NCBI GenBank assembly: GCA_914767715.1 | Contig: OU612074.1 | Span: forward strand, 11,876,062-11,940,061 | DNA from: Membranipora membranacea | Lineage: Eukaryota > Bryozoa > Gymnolaemata > Cheilostomatida > Membraniporidae | DNA length: 64,000 nucleotides | Reading direction: 5' to 3' | In this document: piece by piece, positions 59,014-64,000 of the stretch | How positions within the stretch are numbered: position 1 is the stretch's first letter | Layout: every line of letters begins with the position of its first letter | Program-made: the position numbers and the translations under genes | The notes under the pieces: generated by a model | Seen by the model: the letters and a program-made list of their open reading frames with translations, nothing else | Databases searched by the model: none | What the model was told of the DNA's origin: nothing

Positions 59014-59085
59014 GCCTCTATAGCTCAGTGGTAGAGCGCTGGTCTTGTAAACCTGCGGTACTTGGATCGACCCCCAGTGGAGGCT
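59014..59085 (+). pseudogene. tRNA-Thr(TGT) copy with stem-breaking changes
   Basis: 72 bases, but the anticodon stem 3' side is ACCTG (mismatched to CTGGT) and the T stem is CTTGG against CCCAG. The terminator is weak (CTCTTAT). Probably non-functional. Confidence 0.75.
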
Positions 59086-59480
59086 CTTATACTTCCCCTT
59101 AAACCCTCTCAACCAGACTTTATCTTTTGTTGTAGAGGTACTGAGATGAGTTTATTGTTTGATGCTGAGCATGTATTGCAACCAGTAACCAAAGCAGATG
59201 CTCTTATCTCAACTGAAAGACGATTCTCGAAGCAGAAATTGTCCAGGGTTCAGTCAAAAGAAGTCTCAAATATTATTTCGTCATACAGATAAATTGCTGC
59301 CAGATGCTGACTAGGAACGGAGCAAGTTTGTGCAAAATTATGCACAAGCAGAAGTTTTTATCGAGACCAATGGACCGCCAGTACTGATTATCCTATAGCA
59401 TCTTGTGTATCCGATCTCCAACATTTTAGATTGACTTTCAGAAAAATTTGAAAATATTTCTTGGAGTTATGCTCTCAACT

Positions 59481-59552
59481 GCCTCTATAGCTCAGTGGTA
59501 GAGCGCTGGTCTTGTAAACCAGCGGTCCTGGGATCAATCCCCAGTGGAGGCT
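59481..59552 (+). tRNA. tRNA-Thr(TGT), array copy
   Basis: A 72-base copy with all stems paired. The T loop is ATCAATC. TTTTT follows immediately. Confidence 0.72.
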
Positions 59553-60386
59553 TTTTACTACTCCCCGACCAAATTTGTCAAGCTTAACAGATAATCTTAT
59601 CTTGCATCAAATTGATAATGTGATAGAATTGATGTCATACAACATATACTTATACCAGAAACTGTGACGTCCATGTGGGACATGAAAAGCCTGTTGTTGC
59701 ATTATATTTGTTGATGTTTTACATTAATTCCATCGCAAAGCAGATCATTGAATATTAATTGCATATTTTCTTCTGTTTGTCAATGTATAAACAACTCCAA
59801 GAATTGATAGTATAGGTTGCTATACATTTTTTCTTTCAGTTTTCATTGTAACACAACTTGCAAATCAACCTTTCAAAATTCTCAAATATTGATTGGGCAA
59901 AGTAACAGGTTTTTCATCTTTGAGCTAGACTCCTCAGCCATACCAGGTATTTGAAAGTACAGCCTTTCACCTGCGGGAGTTTAGGGTGTGCGCAGATCCT
60001 AGTTGTAATCCCCCTGTTCATTTTCAAACACAAGTTGGTTGGTCACAATGATATGACTACTCAAGCGGATTAGGGTTAACACATCAGCTGTGAAGAGGCA
60101 TGTAGACAATAATGATGGTTAACTTATCTGAGGCATCTTCCTGATATAACCAGAGATCACGCATCTAGCCGTACTACGCGTACCCCTATCATATAGAAAA
60201 TCTGGCGTATAGAGCCAGCCCTTTGAATTTTGGGAGACATTTTTCAGGGGGTTTTACATTTAGCTTATTTTAAAGTTTGTAGGGGAGTTAGAATTGTTTA
60301 AGAAAAGTCTATGTATCTGATCTTCAATATTATTGATTGACTTTAAGAAAAATTTGAGAATTTGCCTTGAATTTTAGCTCTCAACA

Positions 60387-60457
60387 GCCTCTATAGCTCA
60401 GTGGTAGAGCGCTGGTCTTGTAACCAGCGGTCCTGGGATCAACCCCCATTCGAGGCT
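60387..60457 (+). pseudogene. tRNA-Thr copy with 1-base anticodon-loop deletion
   Basis: The loop reads CTTGTA before ACCAG (six bases instead of seven). The 3' acceptor is CGAGGC rather than GGAGGC, and the base closing the T stem is changed. It is followed by a T run and then a poly-C stretch at 60467-60477. Confidence 0.8.
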
Positions 60458-61266
60458 TTTTATTACCCCCCCCCCCCACCTTCAACCAGATACGGAGGGG
60501 GGCTATATCCTGCATCGAATGGACAATGAGATAGAGATCAGCTTTTTATAAAGTTTACTTGCCTCAGAAACTGCACCATACATGTGTAACATAAAAAGTT
60601 TGATGCCGCAATATATCTTTTGATGATTTGCATGAATGCCATGTCAGCGGACCATTGTCTAATAATTTGGTATTGTCTTCCTTTTTTCAATGTGTAAACA
60701 ACTCCAAAATTTGATGGTATAGGTTGATTAATATTAGTTTTCTTAAAGTTTTCACTATGAAACTATTAGCAAGGAAGTGTTCCCTTACATTTCAAGCTTC
60801 AAAATTTTTTAAATATTGATTAGGAAAAGAGATAAGTTTTTCTTTTTTCTAGCCAGATTTCTCAGACGTTTCCGCATGCTGGACCCTAGATATATATTCG
60901 CGGGTTTGTTTAGAGGTGCAAGTCGGTTTGTAAATGTACTGTACGCTTGTACGACTACCAAACTAGATTTGGTTAAATGAGTCGCATTGAGGAGGCACCT
61001 AGACGATCATGCTGATTAGTTTATCTGAGGCATTTGCCAGATAAAACCAGCAATCCCATGCATCTGACTGTACTACAAGAACTCCTTTCCTATAGAAAAT
61101 CTGACGTATGTAGCCAGGTCAGGAAATTTTTCAGGTGGTTATACACTTGGCATAACTATATTTTATAAGAAAATTATCTGAAAGTAGCCTATGTATAAGG
61201 TCTCCAATATTAAAGATTGACTCTCAGAAAAATTTGAAAATATCTCTTAGAGATCTGCTCTCAACT

Positions 61267-61338
61267 GCCTCTATAGCTCAGTGGTAGAGCGCTGGTCTTG
61301 TAAACCAGCGGTCCTGGGATCAACCCCCAGTGGAGGCT
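61267..61338 (+). tRNA. tRNA-Thr(TGT), array copy
   Basis: A 72-base copy identical to the 57068 gene across all stems and loops. The downstream CTCTTTTAC gives a TTTT terminator. Confidence 0.75.
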
Positions 61339-61778
61339 CTTTTACTTCCCTGTGAGCCCTTGCCACTGGATTTGTCTTATGCTCGATAGATACTAAGATG
61401 ATTTGATGATTGATTCCCAGCATATATGACATATGACATTGAGATGGACCTGACATATTTGCAGATTGAATGACAACGGTTTACCTCTACAAAACTCTTA
61501 TTTCAACTAAAAGAAGAGTCCCGAAGCAGAGGTTGTCTAAAGCTGCACTACAAAGGTACAGTCAAGAGAAGTCTTGAAGATCTCGACATTCCCTGCAAAT
61601 GGGTGGTAGATGTTGATTAGTAACAGAACAAAATGACTCACAAGCATGGAAGTCATCATTGGAACTGATGGACCGCCAGTTGCATATATCCTATACCAGC
61701 ATACTTATCGGATCTCCAATATGTTAGAATGACTCCCAGAAAATTTTGAAAATATCCCTTAGAATTTTGCTCTCAACT

Positions 61779-61854
61779 GCCTCTATAGCTCAGTGGTAGA
61801 GCGCTGAGTGGTCCTGTAAACCAGTGGTCCTGGGATCAATCCCTAGTGGCGGCT
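61779..61854 (+). pseudogene. tRNA-Thr copy with a 4-base insertion in the anticodon arm
   Basis: GCGCTGAGTGGTCCTGTAAA replaces the normal arm, enlarging it, and the 3' acceptor has a GGCGGC change. 76 bases in all; unlikely to fold correctly. Confidence 0.8.
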
Positions 61855-62324
61855 TTTTTACTTCCGTTTAAACCCTCTCAACCGTATCTATGCACGTCAG
61901 AGACTTACTCTTATGTTTTATAGGTACTGAGATGAGTTGATGTTTGGTGCTTTGTGTGTACGACATCCTCCGATAGCGAACATTGAGATGGACCGGATAT
62001 GTTTTCAGACTAAATAACAACCAGTTATCGAGGTAGCTACCCTTCCCAAAAGACAAATTTTCAAAACAGTGGTCGCTCAAAGATGCGCTATAAGTATTCA
62101 GTCAAGAAAAGTCTCAAGGTCGCAAGTTATCAACAAATGGGTGGCAAACTATGACTAGGAATGGAGCAAGTTTCTGCAAATTTATTCACAAGCTGAAGTC
62201 TTCATCGAAACCGATGACTCGCCAGTAGTAATTATCATATAGCGTCCTATGTATCTGTTCCCCAATATTTTATATGAACTGTCAGAAAAATTTGAAAATA
62301 TGCCTTGGTATTGTGCTATAAACT

Positions 62325-62608
62325 GTCTCTGTACCTCAGTGGTAGAGCACAGACAGCAGGTCACTGACAGTTGATTTGATGAGTTGCAGCCTTGTGTGTG
62401 TGTGTGGTTTGTGTTTGTTGTGGTGAAGATTGGAAGCTGTGCATGAACCAAGTTATCGCGGCTGCGCAGCTTCTGTACCCGCCAATTGCGTTGCTCAGAT
62501 GAGTCACTTCTCTCTCATTGGTCAGACCAACTGTCAGTGACCTGCTGTCTGTGGGTAGAGCGCTTGTCTTGTTCACATGCGGTCTTGGGAGCAATCCCCA
62601 GTGGGGCT
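62325..62608 (+). pseudogene. tRNA-Thr copy split by a transposon
   Basis: The 5' part (62325-62347) matches the acceptor and D arm through GGTAGAG. The remainder resumes at 62554 with GGTAGAGCGC and runs to GGGGCT at 62608. The 206 bp between is an inverted-repeat element. Other substitutions (CTTGTTCACATGC loop region) show that the copy has also decayed by point mutation. Confidence 0.88.
62348..62553. mobile_element. 206-bp hAT-like MITE inserted in a tRNA-Thr copy
   Basis: Perfect terminal inverted repeats of 26 bp, beginning CACAGACAGCAGGTCACTGA on the left and ending with the complement at 62553. The host sequence GGTAGAG is duplicated on both sides (62341-62347 and 62554-62560), a 7- to 8-base target duplication. 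It has a GTGTGTGTGTGTG run in the middle and no ORF. The CACAG tip is shared with the MITE at 12573. Confidence 0.85.
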
Positions 62609-63300
62609 CTTTTGCTACCCTTTAGACCTTCTCAGTCTTATCTTATTTTGTATAGATACTGAGATGAGTTGATGTTTCATGCTGAGCATGTACACGTCCT
62701 CTGACAGCAAACACCGAGATGGACCGGGTATGTTTGCTGACTAAATTACAACCAGTTACCAAAGCAGATGCTCTTATCTCAACTGAAAGACAGTTCTCGA
62801 AACAGAAATTGTCCAGGGTTCAGTCAAAAGAAGTCTCAAATATCTCGTCATACAGATAAACTGGTGTCAGATGTTGACTAGGAATGGAGCAAGTTTGCGC
62901 AGAATTATGCACAAGCTAGAATCTCCATCGGAATCGATGAAGCGCAAGTAATAATTATCCTAATGCAGCTTGTGGGTAGATACTGAAATGAGTTGATGTT
63001 TGCACAACAAGAGCCAGAATTGAGTTTCTAGGTGATACATGAAAAGTTTGATGTCAGACTGTATGAGATGCTCAGCAGGAGTGCCATGTCAAAACTCCCT
63101 GGTCAGAGTGGGCTATTAAATATCTTTCGGTGTTGTCTTCCTTTTATCCAGATGTACACAACTCCAACATTTGACAGGTTTGCATGATCTGCTTCTTTAG
63201 TGTTAATCGTCAGCCTTCGTCAGGCTATATCTGCGAATCAACAATTTAAAAATCTTAAAAGTTGATGCGAGAAGAAGAGAGGTTTTTTGCTAGGATTTTT

Positions 63301-64000
63301 ATTGTTCTTTTCTCAATAGGACCAGTATGAATGACAGCTGTAACTATCCAAGGGAACCCACCATTTGGCAATATAAGAACAATTTTGGCATAGAGGTGCC
63401 TTGACAATGAACTCAACGAACTGAGGGACAAGCTTTTTCTAGGTAAATATACGATCCTAACACTCTAATGAAAGTGCACTTTTTTGAAGTGGATGTCGGT
63501 GGTGCAGTGAGGAGCTGGACGGAAGGCAGGTCCACAACCATGCTACAGGCTGTTATTTACTACCATCAGTTCTTCCTTGCCGAGTGTTACCAAGCAATTG
63601 ATGTTGCCAAAGTTGGGGATTCAAATCCTTTTTCTAGGGTGTGCCAATTCCTTAATCATTATATCTAACCCATTTCCTTGTATCAGGACACTTCATCACC
63701 AAGACTTCAGTTTTCAAACTGCTCGGTCACCCAAAGACTATTCAGATAACGTGTCAACCTGTTTTTTGTCCATGTGCGGCACACAAACACAAAGCGGTAT
63801 CTCACAGATATAGGACTATCCTACGACAATGATAGCGTTACGCAAATCGGTGGTGAAGTGGCATCAAACTGCTACTATTACGTACAGAACATGAGATTAT
63901 TTGCACATGAGTGAAGTCTGACTGAGGTCCGATTGAGGTGTGATCTGTTGATCCTGTTAGAATTTGGGAGTATTTATCGGATTTGTTACTGAGATGAAAT
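63301..64000. other. Window end, no gene seen
   Basis: Array similarity ends near 63300. Two short overlapping + frames (63468-63813) have no recognisable motif or splice context. Confidence 0.4.

Larger units (their letters stand above)
56900..63300 (+). repeat. Diverged tandem array whose units carry tRNA-Thr(TGT)
   Basis: tRNA starts at 57068, 59014, 59481, 60387, 61267, 61779 and 62325 (plus a fragment at 58924) give spacings of 1946, 467, 906, 880, 512 and 546. Two spacer types recur. A short one (~500 bp) has GATACTGAGATGAGTTGATG, AGATGCTCTTATCTCAACTG and CAGTCAAAAGAAGTCTCAAA. A long one (~900 bp) has GTTGTCTTCC, GTAAACAACTCCAA, TTATCTGAGGCAT and ATAGAAAATCTG. Both end in a shared 5' flank, GATTGACTCTCAGAAAAATT, just before each tRNA. 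Short ORFs within (57525-57731, 59062-59292 and others) are spacer frames, not genes. Confidence 0.88.

Noticed and set aside
59062-59292. 76-codon ORF in the tRNA-Thr array
   Set aside because: The same spacer at 62640-62870 carries indels and does not keep the frame, so it is repeat sequence.

Overview
The window reads as nuclear DNA from an invertebrate animal. It is AT-rich. Its genes are split by many GT-AG introns and lie among small non-coding palindromic transposons. It carries eukaryotic tRNA genes with intact internal promoters. Gene content (REV1 with a metazoan-type C-terminal domain, an SLC16-like carrier, a MANSC-type receptor-like protein) points to a marine metazoan, possibly an early-branching one such as a sponge. 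The species cannot be fixed from sequence alone. No operons, phage or CRISPR structures are present.

Layout. 0.4-1.6 kb: a small secreted Gly/Asn-rich protein gene with an apparent one-base frameshift. 3.2-5.1 kb: a fold-back transposon with ~400 bp inverted arms and an internal tandem repeat. 8.3-9.9 kb: a tRNA-Ser(GCT) cluster, with three identical genes in a ~505-511 bp tandem array plus one inverted decayed copy. Straight after it are broken remains of a paralogue of the first gene (9.95-11.5 kb). 13.4-35.0 kb: the 15-exon REV1 translesion polymerase gene on +, whose introns hold several MITEs. 37.2-40.3 kb: a two-exon gene for a 957-residue nucleotidyltransferase-TPR protein. 40.9-41.2 kb: a ~290 bp CTCCCT microsatellite, followed by an orphan coding exon. 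44.9-50.9 kb: a 9-exon SLC16/monocarboxylate-transporter-like gene on +. 53.7-56.0 kb: a 3-exon gene on - for a single-pass membrane protein with a MANSC-like cysteine domain and a heptad-repeat stalk. 56.9-63.3 kb: a tandem array carrying many tRNA-Thr(TGT) copies, intact and decayed; further copies lie at 42.3, 51.2, 51.7, 52.4, 52.8 and 53.2 kb.

The protein genes are functionally unrelated neighbours, as is usual in animal genomes. REV1 and the SLC16-like gene were reconstructed exon by exon; every junction keeps frame and obeys GT-AG. The most unusual features are the two tRNA-bearing tandem arrays (one tRNA-Thr copy is split by a transposon with a target duplication), a PIP-box-like motif in a REV1 that seems to lack ubiquitin-binding motifs, the nucleotidyltransferase-TPR protein, and the paralogous pair of small secreted-protein loci.
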